Positions 26,458 through 35,395 of a stretch of DNA of 64,000 bases are shown here, in pieces. The stretch is from Maridesulfovibrio sp. Its GTDB lineage: Bacteria > Desulfobacterota > Desulfovibrionia > Desulfovibrionales > Desulfovibrionaceae. The notes under the pieces are model-generated. The model saw only the letters and a list, made by a program, of their open reading frames with translations. It was not told the DNA's origin and searched no databases. Position 1 is the stretch's first letter; the number at the start of each line of letters is the position of its first letter. Location: positions 2,613,001 through 2,677,000 of the forward strand of contig NZ_OY781616.1 of NCBI RefSeq assembly GCF_963677005.1, given 5' to 3'. The translations under genes were made by a program, and so were the position numbers.

Positions 26458-27477
26458 CTATTTTGCCCCTTCGGCGTTGGCTTTGCGGGCGTCCTTGATG
26501 ACGAGGTCGATCCAGGACTGGTCAACCTGATCCTTCAGCCAGTTGATGTATGAAGGGCTGCCGAGTTTCTTGAATTCAGCGGATTCTTCGGCGGTGGGGG
26601 TGTAGCTGGTCATGCCCTTGCTTTCCAGGAATTTAACGCGGGTATCAACCTGGGACTCCACGAATTCGCGGGTTTCCATGTTGGCCTTTCTGGCACTGTC
26701 CGTGACGGCCTTCTGCTGTGCGGGAGTGAGGGAATCGAGGAGCTCCCCGTTCATGAGCAGGAACTGGTCGGAATACTGGACGTTTGCAAGGGTGAGGTGT
26801 TTCTGGACTTCATAAAGGCTGCCCATGATTATGTAGGTCGGGGGGTTCATCTGTCCGTCAGCAACCCCGGTCTTGAGTGCGAGGTAGACTTCGGTCCAGG
26901 GAATCGGAGTTCCGGATGCGCCGAAAGCCTCGTACATGGCGACCTGACTTGCGTCCATAGCCCTGAATTTGAGCCCCTTGAAGTCTGCGGGGGAATGAAT
27001 GGGCTTATCACAGGTAAAAGCGAGGAATCCACCTTCTTCAATTACGTCCAGAAGCGCGATGCCGGTACGGGATTTCAGTTCCGCCTTGGCTTTATTCATG
27101 AACTCGCTTCCGTCAAAGAAGATGTGAGCGGATTTGTAGTTATCGAACAGGAAAGGAATGTTGGTGGCGAACATTTCTGGAAAAACGGTCTGCAGGCCGC
27201 CGTAAGAAGCAACGTTGATGACCGGGCCGCTCATGACCTGTTCCATGCGCTGTTCTTCATTACCCAACTGACTATTGGGGAAAAGCTTGATCTCAACCTG
27301 ATTGTCAGTAGCTTTTTCGACCAGTGCTTTGAATTTGGTAGCAAAATAGTGAACAGCGTTGTCCTTGTCGCTGGGCGGTCCGTTGTAGCTCATCTTGATG
27401 CTTGTAGCAGCGAGAGCGCTGCCGGGAACAGCGAGAAGCAGTGCCAGAATAAGACCGAGTAATGCGGAACGTTTCAT
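26458..27477 (-). CDS. dctP: TRAP transporter substrate-binding protein (DctP)
   Basis: 339 residues. Signal peptide MKRSALLGLILALLLAVPGS-ALA. DctP features: KFKALVEKATDNQVEIKLFPN then SQLGNEEQRMEQVMSG, LKFRAMDASQVAMYEAFGA (with the substrate-carboxylate Arg) and GVADGQMNPPTYI. It captures an organic acid or similar ligand in the periplasm. First gene of the dctPQM-ddpX operon. AGAGGA stands before the ATG. Confidence 0.93.
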   Translation of the reverse strand: MKRSALLGLILALLLAVPGSALAATSIKMSYNGPPSDKDNAVHYFATKFKALVEKATDNQVEIKLFPNSQLGNEEQRMEQVMSGPVINVASYGGLQTVFPEMFATNIPFLFDNYKSAHIFFDGSEFMNKAKAELKSRTGIALLDVIEEGGFLAFTCDKPIHSPADFKGLKFRAMDASQVAMYEAFGASGTPIPWTEVYLALKTGVADGQMNPPTYIIMGSLYEVQKHLTLANVQYSDQFLLMNGELLDSLTPAQQKAVTDSARKANMETREFVESQVDTRVKFLESKGMTSYTPTAEESAEFKKLGSPSYINWLKDQVDQSWIDLVIKDARKANAEGAK

Positions 27478-27588
27478 GGGGTCCTCTTTTGGTTAGTGGT
27501 TATGGGTAACAGAATTTGCATTGGGATTTAAACTCAGCCGCCTGCCCTTTTGCAGCCTGTATGCAGCAAGGGGACTGAAAAATCAAAA

Positions 27589-27608
27589 GCGTTTCAACGC
27601 CGAAACGC
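27589..27608. promoter_or_regulatory. Palindromic candidate operator GCGTTTC-N6-GAAACGC
   Basis: Perfect 7-nt arms in the 411-nt spacer between dctP and iclR, 112 nt upstream of dctP. IclR-type regulators often bind such palindromes between divergent genes. Confidence 0.5.
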
Positions 27609-27659
27609 AACGGCTCAGTATTGCATACACAACATAGACACATATCAAGTTCGTTGTCA

Positions 27660-27676
27660 GTATTGTAATACAATAC
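27660..27676. promoter_or_regulatory. Second palindrome GTATTGT-N3-ACAATAC
   Basis: Perfect 7-nt arms 52 nt from the first palindrome. Further partial copies of GTATTG occur nearby (27618-27623). The remaining spacer up to 27888 is AT-rich with a possible TTGACA at 27725-27730 for the regulator gene. Confidence 0.4.
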
Positions 27677-27888
27677 TTAGTATTTAAATTCATCTTAGGC
27701 GGGAGCCTCATACCAGTCAAGCAGTTTTGACAAAAAAAGGTATCAGACTTGAGAAGCACGAATATTAAAAAGTCGGTTTTCGCAAAAATGGAAATAAGCT
27801 CTACCAAAAAGAACGGTTTAAAACTTGGGATGTTTCAATCCGCCAACAGACAAAAAAGGTAGTGGAACAAATTACAAAGAGGGGTTAC

Positions 27889-28677
27889 ATGATAGCGTAT
27901 ATGAGCGACGAGAAAAAAAACAGAGAGGACAGCCCGCTGTTCGTGTCTTCGCTTGAAAAGGCTGTGCGTGTGCTTGAGGCCTTTGACGACGGACATCGGA
28001 GGTTGAGTCTTACCGATATGGTCAGGATTACCGGGCTCAACAAGAGTGCGGTGCAAAGATTCCTGTATACATGGGAAACCCTGGGCTATATTTCCAAGGA
28101 CGAAAAAACCCGTCAGGTCCGGCTAAGCCCCAAGGCCATGAGTCTGGGATATAATTTTCTGCGTGGCGAAAGGCTGGTCGAGGTTGCCACGCCCTTTCTG
28201 CTGGAGGCCCGGGAACGGACCGGCAACTCAGCCTATCTCGGCACCCTTTACGATACTTCCATAATCTATCTGATTCGTCTGCCGCAAAGGCTGCTGCTTT
28301 TCGAGGGGACCCTGCCCGGACGCCGTGTACCTGCCTTTTGCGGCGGGAGGGCTTTTCTTTCATGTCTGGAGGATTCAGAAGTGCTGGATATCCTTAACAG
28401 GTCCGACAGGTCATCGATTACTCCGTACACAATCACGGACATTGACGCCAATATGCGTGAAATAGCGAAGATTCGCGAAAAGGGATTCTGTATATCCATG
28501 CAGGAACAACTGGTCGGTGAGATTGCGGTTTCCGCGCCGGTGCTGGGCAGGGACGGAAAACCGCGCGCATCGGTCTACATTTCCGCCAGCCTTTCCGAAT
28601 GGTCGGAAGAAAAGGCTGCAGCGGAAATAGCTCCCGTTGTGCTTGAGACAGCAGGAAGGATCGGGGCACAACTGTAA
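27889..28677 (+). CDS. IclR family transcriptional regulator
   Basis: 262 residues from ATG 27889 (AGAGGGG 4-6 nt upstream). N-terminal winged helix (about 20-80: SSLEKAVRVLEAFDDGHRRL, ITGLNKSAVQRFLYTWETLGY). C-terminal IclR effector domain (about 90-260: SAYLGTLYDTSIIYLIRLP, GRRVPAFCGGRAFLSCL, GEIAVSAPVLGRDGKP). Divergent from dctPQM-ddpX, so most likely its regulator, answering to the imported compound or a breakdown product. Confidence 0.9.
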   Translation: MIAYMSDEKKNREDSPLFVSSLEKAVRVLEAFDDGHRRLSLTDMVRITGLNKSAVQRFLYTWETLGYISKDEKTRQVRLSPKAMSLGYNFLRGERLVEVATPFLLEARERTGNSAYLGTLYDTSIIYLIRLPQRLLLFEGTLPGRRVPAFCGGRAFLSCLEDSEVLDILNRSDRSSITPYTITDIDANMREIAKIREKGFCISMQEQLVGEIAVSAPVLGRDGKPRASVYISASLSEWSEEKAAAEIAPVVLETAGRIGAQL

Positions 28678-28768
28678 TTGCTGCACCCGGCAAATTAACT
28701 TGCCGGGATTTTACGAAGTTGTCAGCGGATTAAAAACACATATCTATTTGACCAGATTGTCTTTGATG

Positions 28769-29323
28769 TCATTCCACTCTTCCCACAAAAACATCGACCG
28801 TTTCCACCTTTGCATAACTGAGACTGAGTGCAGCCAAAAATGCGGCCTGAACATGATCGGCCGGGACTTTCACCCCATTGAATTCCAACGCCCGAGTTGC
28901 ACACGCGTCATGCAGAACAGTGACCTCAAATCCAAGATCGCATGCAGCCCTAGCTGTGGCATCGATGCACATCAAGGTCATCATACCGATGATCACGACC
29001 TTTCCCACATCTAATCCGCGCAGTGTTGTTTCAAGATTAGTTTTCCTGAAACTGTTGGGATAGTTCTTGAGAATGACAGTCTCATCATCATTAGGAATGA
29101 CACTTTGGTGAATCCCGGCGCCATCTGTTCCCGGAAGGAAAAATCCGGTTGCAGGATTAAGAGTTTCATGCCGGATGTGAATAACGGGCATCCCCTTCTT
29201 CCTGAAAGTATCAAGAATTTTAGATGCTTTTTCAGCTGCGGCTTCCGCTCCTTCCTGCTCGAAGGCTCCGCCGGGGAAATAGTCATTCTGGATATCAACA
29301 ATGATCAATGCAGTTTTTTCCAT
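28769..29323 (-). CDS. Isochorismatase-family cysteine hydrolase
   Basis: 184 residues from ATG 29323, where CAGGAG lies about 6 nt upstream; an earlier in-frame start would add 15 unlikely residues. The fold is shown by ALIIVDIQNDYFPGGAF (catalytic Asp), a Lys in VILKNYPNSF, and GMMTLMCIDATARAACDLGF, where the nucleophile Cys is the one in LMCID. Such enzymes hydrolyse amides such as nicotinamide or carbamates; the substrate is unknown. Divergent from the GlxA-type regulator next door. Confidence 0.85.
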   Translation of the reverse strand: MEKTALIIVDIQNDYFPGGAFEQEGAEAAAEKASKILDTFRKKGMPVIHIRHETLNPATGFFLPGTDGAGIHQSVIPNDDETVILKNYPNSFRKTNLETTLRGLDVGKVVIIGMMTLMCIDATARAACDLGFEVTVLHDACATRALEFNGVKVPADHVQAAFLAALSLSYAKVETVDVFVGRVE

Positions 29324-29481
29324 GATGTTCTCCTGATTGTTAGGTTCAGCAACCCAAAGACCAGACATTTAAAGCCTCGGCCATGTCCTTTTGCTGATAT
29401 GAAGATAAAAAAGGATGAATGAAAAATAAGTGGCGGATTAGACAATCAAAGGGCAAAATACGACACAACAAGGAGCCGTCT

Positions 29482-30450
29482 GTGATCAACATTTCCATTC
29501 TTGCCGTGCCTGGATGTCTGCACTCGGCGGTGTACGGGATTGAAGAAATTCTGTGCATGGCCAACAATCTTAACGGCTCGCCCGCATTCAATTATCAAGT
29601 GCTGTCCGCGGATTCTAAACCCGTTGAAACATATGCAGGTACCCGCATAACCCCAGCAGCCTCTATTTCTGATGCACAGCAGGACATTATAATACTCCCC
29701 CCGCTTCTGGGCACCGTTGACGGTGTAGCCGCCGACCGGGAGATTACCGATTGGCTCCGGCAGCAGCACTCAGCCGGCACGCTGATTACATCCGTGTGTG
29801 CAGGGTCATTTCTATTGGCCGAAACAGGAGTCCTTGATGGGCGCGAAGCCACAACTCATTGGAAACTAGCCGAGCAGTTCCGCACCAGATATCCGCTGGT
29901 GAATCTGCACATAGAGAGATTGATCGTGGATGGAGGCGACTACATTTGTGCCGGGGGAATTTCCGCCTGGATGGATCTTGCTCTTCATCTGATCACACGC
30001 CATGCAGGCCGGAAAATTTCACTGCAATGCGCCAAGATAATGCTCATGGACCCGCACAGGGAACTCCAGACTCCATACGGATTGGGGGGATTTCAGAAGA
30101 ACCACGGAGACACTGCTATTCTCGATGCACAGGAGTGGATTGAAAAGAACTATGCAACGGCACTGTATGTCAAGGAGATGGCGGATGCAGCACTCCTTGG
30201 AGAACGAACCTTCCTGAGACGATTCCGCGCCGCCACCGGGCACACTCCGACCCAGTACCTTCAGCAAGTCAGGATTGAAGCCGCACAAAGACTCCTGGAA
30301 ACCACCAACCTCAGCGTGGAAGATGTTGCCTCAGCCGTTGGATACGGAGATTACAGCACATTCCGGAAGCTGTTTAAACGAATCATGGGAGCGACACCCT
30401 CAGCTTATCGGCAACGATTCGGTTTGCACGCTGGCAGCCAAAAGAGATAA
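29482..30450 (+). CDS. GlxA family AraC-type transcriptional regulator
   Basis: 322 residues from GTG 29482 with AAGGAG 6 nt upstream. The DJ-1/PfpI-like domain (1-190: NISILAVPGCLHSAVYGIEE, ITSVCAGSFLLAETGVLDG) carries a Cys at the nucleophile-elbow position. A double AraC helix-turn-helix follows (about 215-320: MADAALLGERTFLRRFRAAT, QYLQQVRIEAAQRLL, ASAVGYGDYSTFRKLFKRI). It probably controls the divergent cysteine hydrolase 160 nt away. Confidence 0.9.
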   Translation: MINISILAVPGCLHSAVYGIEEILCMANNLNGSPAFNYQVLSADSKPVETYAGTRITPAASISDAQQDIIILPPLLGTVDGVAADREITDWLRQQHSAGTLITSVCAGSFLLAETGVLDGREATTHWKLAEQFRTRYPLVNLHIERLIVDGGDYICAGGISAWMDLALHLITRHAGRKISLQCAKIMLMDPHRELQTPYGLGGFQKNHGDTAILDAQEWIEKNYATALYVKEMADAALLGERTFLRRFRAATGHTPTQYLQQVRIEAAQRLLETTNLSVEDVASAVGYGDYSTFRKLFKRIMGATPSAYRQRFGLHAGSQKR

Positions 30451-30452
30451 TC

Positions 30453-30755
30453 CCCTTTGTAATCCCTAGATGTTTTTGGATATCTAAGGGTACTTTCTCA
30501 TGGTTCACCTCTCGCCTGAAATCTAAAACAGAACGCTCTCCTATCTCCGTCAAAGGAATAAGAAGAAGCATCCGTCCTTATGCCATATTGGCTTTAGATG
30601 AAAAACCCCGGAAGGAATCACAAGACAGAGGAGCAATACGCTATACCGAATCAGGGGTAGATATTTTTGTTGATGTTGAAAAACTAAATCATCAGGGACG
30701 CATTGATCTTTCAACTTATCTTAATGTCTTGGCTAAAAAGCTGGAAAATTCATAA
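30453..30755 (+). pseudogene. Orphan open reading frame without a start (gene remnant?)
   Basis: A frame open for about 100 codons to TAA 30753-30755 contains protein-like sequence: SIRPYAILALDEKPRKES, GAIRYTESGVDIFVDVEKL and IDLSTYLNVLAKKLENS. It has no ATG or GTG with a ribosome site and runs backwards out of frame into the GlxA gene. I do not recognise the family. It looks like the C-terminal remnant of a gene whose front was lost; chance is the alternative. Confidence 0.35.
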
Positions 30756-30837
30756 GGCAAAATATGGTTTGAAAAAACATTCATGCCTTCATGCTGTACT
30801 TTTTCCAAGTAACACTAGCACAAATGAGATAGCACCA

Positions 30838-30874
30838 AAAGGATACCAGCCAAATCGATTGACATCCTTTTGGG
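30838..30874. terminator. Imperfect hairpin between convergent units
   Basis: AAAAGGAT pairs with ATCCTTTT with a partly paired interior. It lies before the 3' end of the reverse-strand gene at 30919 and resembles the terminator at 23740. Confidence 0.35.
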
Positions 30875-30918
30875 AAAAGTGGTGAGCACGAATGGACTAT
30901 AAATTGAACGGGTCTACT

Positions 30919-31875
30919 CTACATCACACCGTTCAAAAAACGGCTCTTATAACAAGGATTGGAAAGGCTTTTATCTAATTCTGACTGAATCATGCCATAA
31001 CCATCCAGTGTGAAATGGCACAAGGTGTGATTGATATCATCCCACTCTGCTATGGGCACCCCTTCATCATATGGGTAATTAGCAAAATTTTTTCTTCCCA
31101 TATTTATATAGTTTAGAGAAATATGTGCCTTTTCAAATTTACTGTTAATTGATTTCAGGTAATCATTCGACATTGCTTTACGCAAGACACTCATAAGATC
31201 GGTTCTCAAGCTGCCTTTTACTATGTTCAAGACCGTGCTGCTGGCAAGCCATGACGCAACATCGAGCCCCTTGACCATTTCACGCCCGCCGCAGCCAAGC
31301 AATTTTACCGGTTTGTGTGCTTTGAGTTTAGCCTCCTCAACATATTTTGAAAAAGCTGACTGAGCATCATCTGAAATGTACCACCGGAACTGGTCGCTTA
31401 ATCTTCTATGTCTTTCTTTTTTTACTATTCTCAGCAATATACCTTCTTCAACAAAATTAGATAGCAAAGATGGATTAACAACCATTCTTCCCAGATCTTC
31501 GGAGTATTGGCTACCTGTACACTTATGCACTTGTTTCTTGAACCAAAGCGGAATACTGCCAGTAACTCCGTAATCTTCTCTTATTAATCGGGAATTTAAG
31601 ATGCAGACGTCTATGTGTCTGGGGTTTACCACAATATTTCCAAAATCCATGATTTGGCAATTATCCGCATACTTTCCAGCCAACAAAACGGTCAACTCCA
31701 TTAATTTCGCATAGCTTAAGGCAATAAAAGGAAAATATTCAGCATCGGAATTCTTGGAAATACCCTCCAGCTCGGATTGTCTTAAAGTAATAAATTCTTC
31801 ATCCAGATTTTCTGGATCCATTGTTGAATCCAGGAACTCATTGAATCTGATTAAATCACCGATTGTAGTATCCAT
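30919..31875 (-). CDS. Hypothetical protein, AT-rich, next to tRNA-Asp
   Basis: 318 residues, no signal peptide or membrane segment. Short notable stretches: NIVVNPRHIDVCIL, FVEEGILLRIVKKERHRRLS, KPVKLLGCGGREMVKGLDV and ANYPYDEGVPIAEWDDINHT. AAGGGG precedes the ATG at 31875. Base composition is lower in GC than the flanking core genes, and together with the adjacent remnant and tRNA-Asp this hints at acquired DNA. No family recognised. Confidence 0.6.
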   Translation of the reverse strand: MDTTIGDLIRFNEFLDSTMDPENLDEEFITLRQSELEGISKNSDAEYFPFIALSYAKLMELTVLLAGKYADNCQIMDFGNIVVNPRHIDVCILNSRLIREDYGVTGSIPLWFKKQVHKCTGSQYSEDLGRMVVNPSLLSNFVEEGILLRIVKKERHRRLSDQFRWYISDDAQSAFSKYVEEAKLKAHKPVKLLGCGGREMVKGLDVASWLASSTVLNIVKGSLRTDLMSVLRKAMSNDYLKSINSKFEKAHISLNYINMGRKNFANYPYDEGVPIAEWDDINHTLCHFTLDGYGMIQSELDKSLSNPCYKSRFLNGVM

Positions 31876-32115
31876 TGTTCACCCCTTGAAGAAAAGCCCT
31901 TTCTCGTTGAGAATAAAGCGTAGAGGGACGACAAGTACAGTCGGCTCAATATATGTCCACATTGACACAATATATTTTCCTGACAAGTTCAGCAGGATAA
32001 AACTAACCGATCAAGACTTTCAAACAGTATTTTCTCTAACATACTTAAATTACATCCTAAATAAATATCATTTCGCTGGATGTGTCCGGTTGATTTTACC
32101 GGCACAAAAACAGAA

Positions 32116-32145
32116 AAAGCCATCAATCTTTCGATTGATGGCTTT
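32116..32145 (-). terminator. Terminator downstream of tRNA-Asp
   Basis: AAAGCCATCAATC and GATTGATGGCTTT form a 13-bp perfect stem with a 4-nt loop. On the reverse strand it is followed by T-rich sequence, and it starts 12 nt after the tRNA 3' end. Confidence 0.8.
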
Positions 32146-32156
32146 CTCATGAAAAG

Positions 32157-32233
<77 letters not shown>

Positions 32234-32406
32234 GCAGGTATGCTTCAGAGTTTATAAAACCTGAAAAGCATTGGGTGAAGTAGCTTTTAGATAATACACT
32301 CACAGTTCGCAATTATAATATTAATACACAAAAATAATATTGCCTGAATCTGCTCAAAAGCCTCGAATTTGCTCTCCATCCCCACTTCTTATACTATAAG
32401 AAAATC

Positions 32407-33618
32407 ATGAGAAAGCCTTACCTGTCCATAATCATACCCGTCTTGAACCTTTGGGAAATGACCTCCGCATGCCTTGAAAGCATCCAGAAGTTCACCAGAG
32501 GAAATTTTTATGAAGTGCTTGTCGTGGATAACGGTTCTACGGATGCAACTCTTTCGGAATGCCCGGCTTTGGGCGAAAAACTTTTCGGAGAGCGGTTTCG
32601 CTATGTACGGGTGGAAAAGAATATCAACTTCGGTCCTGCCTGTAATCTCGGGGCGGATAACGCCGAAGGGGAACTCCTTTTTTTTCTGAACAACGACACC
32701 CTGCTCACCTCCGGCTGGGTCGAACCTCTCCTTGAAATTTTCAGAAAAGATCCCGGTGTGGCTGCAGTCAGCCCGCTCTGTCTGTTTCCAGACAATAAAC
32801 GGGTGCAGTGCCTTGGGATCGGTTACGCAGGCAGTCTTGGAGTCTGCCACCCCTACTTCATGTTTCCCGGCAACCATCCGGTTGTGCGCCGGAACCGCCG
32901 CTTTCAGGCTTTGAGCGGTGCGGCGCTGATGATCCCGGCGGCCCTGTTCCGTGAGATGGGCGGTTTTTTCCCTGGATACGCCAATGGATTTGAGGACATG
33001 GACCTTTGCTGCCGACTGCGCCGTGCGGGAGGACGTCTGGTTCAGGAAAACCGCAGCACAGTACTCCACTGGGCCAGCAAGACTCCGGGACGCAACCGCT
33101 TTGACAAGGAAAACATGACCCTTATCAATAAACGTTGCGCAGGATGCTTTGTTCCCGATCTGCATCGAATCGCACAGGAGGACGGTTTCCGGTGCGAACT
33201 CACGCCCTGGCTGGAAATGATCATGCGGGCTCCGGACGACCCTACAGGAAAAATTGACGACGTAGACGAACTTAGGTCCGCTCTTGAAGAATATCCCCTA
33301 TGGGAAGACGGTTACGACAAGCTGTTTTCCCTGCTTCTGGAGGAAGGGAGACAAGATGAAGCTGCGGAAAGCTTATTTTACGGCACGGTTATTTTTCCTG
33401 ATCCTTGCAGGTTGGAGCGGCTCGGAAAAATTGCCGGGGAAATCGGCAAAGATGACTGGGCCGCATTTGCCGAAACTAAATATACTGCAATAAATCGAGC
33501 CCTGTCCGCCCCGGAAAAACTGCACGAGCAGGCGGTAAACGTACTTGAATGGGCCGGAACGAAAAATGATCGCGAACTTGCCGCCATCTATGAAGGCTGG
33601 ATTTCAAGCAACAGCTGA
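32407..33618 (+). CDS. Family 2 glycosyltransferase
   Basis: 403 residues. GT-A domain (1-260): YLSIIIPVLNLWEMTSACL, EVLVVDNGSTDATL, NFGPACNLGADNAEGELLFF, the metal-binding motif FLNNDT, and GFEDMDLCCRLRRAGGRLV (acceptor-side ED motif). The rhamnosyltransferase-like arrangement suits polysaccharide or protein glycosylation. The C-terminal 130 residues are helical, TPR-like in places. No signal or membrane anchor. Followed by a terminator, so a single-gene unit. Confidence 0.88.
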   Translation: MRKPYLSIIIPVLNLWEMTSACLESIQKFTRGNFYEVLVVDNGSTDATLSECPALGEKLFGERFRYVRVEKNINFGPACNLGADNAEGELLFFLNNDTLLTSGWVEPLLEIFRKDPGVAAVSPLCLFPDNKRVQCLGIGYAGSLGVCHPYFMFPGNHPVVRRNRRFQALSGAALMIPAALFREMGGFFPGYANGFEDMDLCCRLRRAGGRLVQENRSTVLHWASKTPGRNRFDKENMTLINKRCAGCFVPDLHRIAQEDGFRCELTPWLEMIMRAPDDPTGKIDDVDELRSALEEYPLWEDGYDKLFSLLLEEGRQDEAAESLFYGTVIFPDPCRLERLGKIAGEIGKDDWAAFAETKYTAINRALSAPEKLHEQAVNVLEWAGTKNDRELAAIYEGWISSNS

Positions 33619-33671
33619 AGACTGTCCTGATTCAGAGGTCGAAGATTTCTTCGCGCAGCCGATAAAACAGG

Positions 33672-33716
33672 AATGTCCCGCAAGCATAGAGCATGCGGGA
33701 CATTTCTGTTTTTTCT
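33672..33716 (+). terminator. Rho-independent terminator
   Basis: AATGTCCCGCA and TGCGGGACATT around an 11-nt loop, then a T-rich tail. Ends the glycosyltransferase transcript. Confidence 0.8.
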
Positions 33717-33806
33717 GTTCTGCTGTAAAAATCATCGCTCTCCATTTACATTAAGCCATACGTGGGCAAAATGAAAATTGATTTGCTGATGTTACGAAGA
33801 ACCGTA

Positions 33807-34532
33807 CTAGGAAAGGAGCTTGAACAGGTGTTCTGACCAGAGCCAGGACAGCGGCATGACGAATAAAAGTGCGGGGATCATGTTGCCGACCGGAAACTGT
33901 TTGATCCCGCAGATTCTGAACCCGGTGGCAAGCATTATGAGTCCACCGCAGGCGGAGAAGTCGGAAAGCATATCCGGGGTGGTAAGCGGCAGGATCAATG
34001 TAGATGCGGCGTATAGTGATGCTTGCACCAGAAACTGCGGGATAACGAGTATCCCGACCGTGAAGCCCATGGTCGAAGCGAAGATCGGAGCCGTGAACAG
34101 GTCCAGAATGGATTTGACGATAAGCAGGGTGGGGTCCCCGGTCATACCTTCGCTCATGGAGCCGTAAACCCCGGTTCCGCTTATACAGAAGAGAACCAGC
34201 AGAGCAACAAACTTGTCGATAAACTCTTCCTTGCTTATGTTATCCGATGGGCGGGTTATCTTTTCCACCCATCCCCTGCTTTTGTTGGCTATGGTCTGGA
34301 TTCCGTTTTCCAGCCGGATCATTTCACCGAACATTGATCCTATCACCAGCGCCAGTACCACCGGCGCAAGGTATTTGACCTTGATGATCATGGCTACTCC
34401 GAGCCCCATTGACGAACAACCGAAGACCATGGGCATCCGGTTACGGATATTTTCATTGAGACGAGGGCCCAAAAGAGCCCCGGCGACGCTTCCCACAATC
34501 AGGGCGGCGCCGTTTACGTACGGACCTATCAT
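33807..34532 (-). CDS. DUF554 membrane protein
   Basis: 241 residues, about seven hydrophobic segments. Family features: GPYVNGAALIVGSVAGALLG, PMVFGCSSMGLGVAMIIKVK and FCISGTGVYGSMSEGMTGDP. DUF554 (YdfK-like) is a small transporter-like family without a proven substrate. The DUF190 gene lies upstream on the same strand with about 130 nt between, so co-transcription is possible. Confidence 0.88.
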   Translation of the reverse strand: MIGPYVNGAALIVGSVAGALLGPRLNENIRNRMPMVFGCSSMGLGVAMIIKVKYLAPVVLALVIGSMFGEMIRLENGIQTIANKSRGWVEKITRPSDNISKEEFIDKFVALLVLFCISGTGVYGSMSEGMTGDPTLLIVKSILDLFTAPIFASTMGFTVGILVIPQFLVQASLYAASTLILPLTTPDMLSDFSACGGLIMLATGFRICGIKQFPVGNMIPALLFVMPLSWLWSEHLFKLLS

Positions 34533-34661
34533 TTATTTTTCCTTTCAAGGGCCGGGAAGCCCTGATGTTTGGCGGGCGTAAGGCAAAAAGCCGGAGAGCC
34601 GGTGCATTAGAGCATCGGTTCAGGCCGGTTTCTGCCTTGCCGGGGTGGGAAGATCAGATCT

Positions 34662-34979
34662 TCAATCTTCTGATACGAAGCCGAATTCTATTGCCGATTT
34701 AGTGTAGAAAACGCGCAGGCCGCCTTCTTTCAGGATGGCCATAAGCTTATCGCATTCCTCATGAGTCAAAGCCATTGCCACCTGTACCGGCGGGTCCTGA
34801 AGGTCAAAATAGTTATCCGTATGAAGACGGCCGTCGTGTCCGAAACCTTCTTTACCGGAAAACAGCGTTGCTCCGCGGACACCAAGGTCTCTTGCGGCCT
34901 TGAGTATCCAGTTGGCCACGGAAACATCTTCGTGCGTCCGATTCTGCTGGGTAAAAAATATTACAAGATATCCTTCCAT
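34662..34979 (-). CDS. DUF190 (PII-like) protein
   Basis: 105 residues with the ferredoxin-like PII-type build: YLVIFFTQQNRTHEDVSVAN, DLGVRGATLFSGKEGFGHDG (the typical GATvfrGieGfG block) and DPPVQVAMALTHEECDKLM. DUF190 proteins often sit beside fluoride or other ion channels and are probably small-molecule sensors. Here the neighbour is DUF554. Family sure, role unknown. Confidence 0.85.
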   Translation of the reverse strand: MEGYLVIFFTQQNRTHEDVSVANWILKAARDLGVRGATLFSGKEGFGHDGRLHTDNYFDLQDPPVQVAMALTHEECDKLMAILKEGGLRVFYTKSAIEFGFVSED

Positions 34980-35257
34980 TCAATAATACCTGTTATGGTT
35001 TGTGTCATGCCGGCGGGTAGGCGTGTTGCGTTCCGATTATGAGTCCGTCAATGTGCCGGTCGGCTGATACGTGAGTGATTAGACTGGAACGTAGTGCTGT
35101 TTGATGTGTTATATCTAATCCCGGAGAACCGGGCGGTACAATGACCTGCGTCACTGAAACAAATAAAAATCCGCATTCGCATGAGGAACTTAGGCAGCAG
35201 GCTTGCGCGTGTTCAGAGAGGAGTGAAAATGTCGGCTGCAACCTTTTATTCTGCATG
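34980..35257. other. Gene-poor spacer upstream of the DUF190 gene
   Basis: No convincing gene. It contains a small hairpin CCCGG-AGAA-CCGGG (35119-35132) and a TGAC-CTGC-GTCA dyad (35141-35152) that could be a regulator half-site pair. I looked for a fluoride riboswitch, common near DUF190, and did not see its conserved blocks. Confidence 0.4.
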
Positions 35258-35290
35258 AAAAAGGCCCCTTCCGCTATACGGAAAGGGCCT
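35258..35290 (-). terminator. Terminator of tpx
   Basis: AGGCCCCTTCCG and CGGAAAGGGCCT, 12 bp with one G-U pair. On the reverse strand the stem is followed by T5. It lies about 105 nt past the tpx stop. Confidence 0.75.
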
Positions 35291-35395
35291 CAGATCTACC
35301 TTTCGGAACCAGGCTGTTGAAACTACCGAGAGATCAAAGCCGCATGGACTTGAACACTTCAACAGTCCTGCACCGGATTATACTTCCGGACCGGA

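Noticed and set aside
34980..35257. Fluoride riboswitch or small gene upstream of DUF190
   Set aside because: The conserved riboswitch blocks are absent, and the frame at 35005-35256 has no convincing start or composition.
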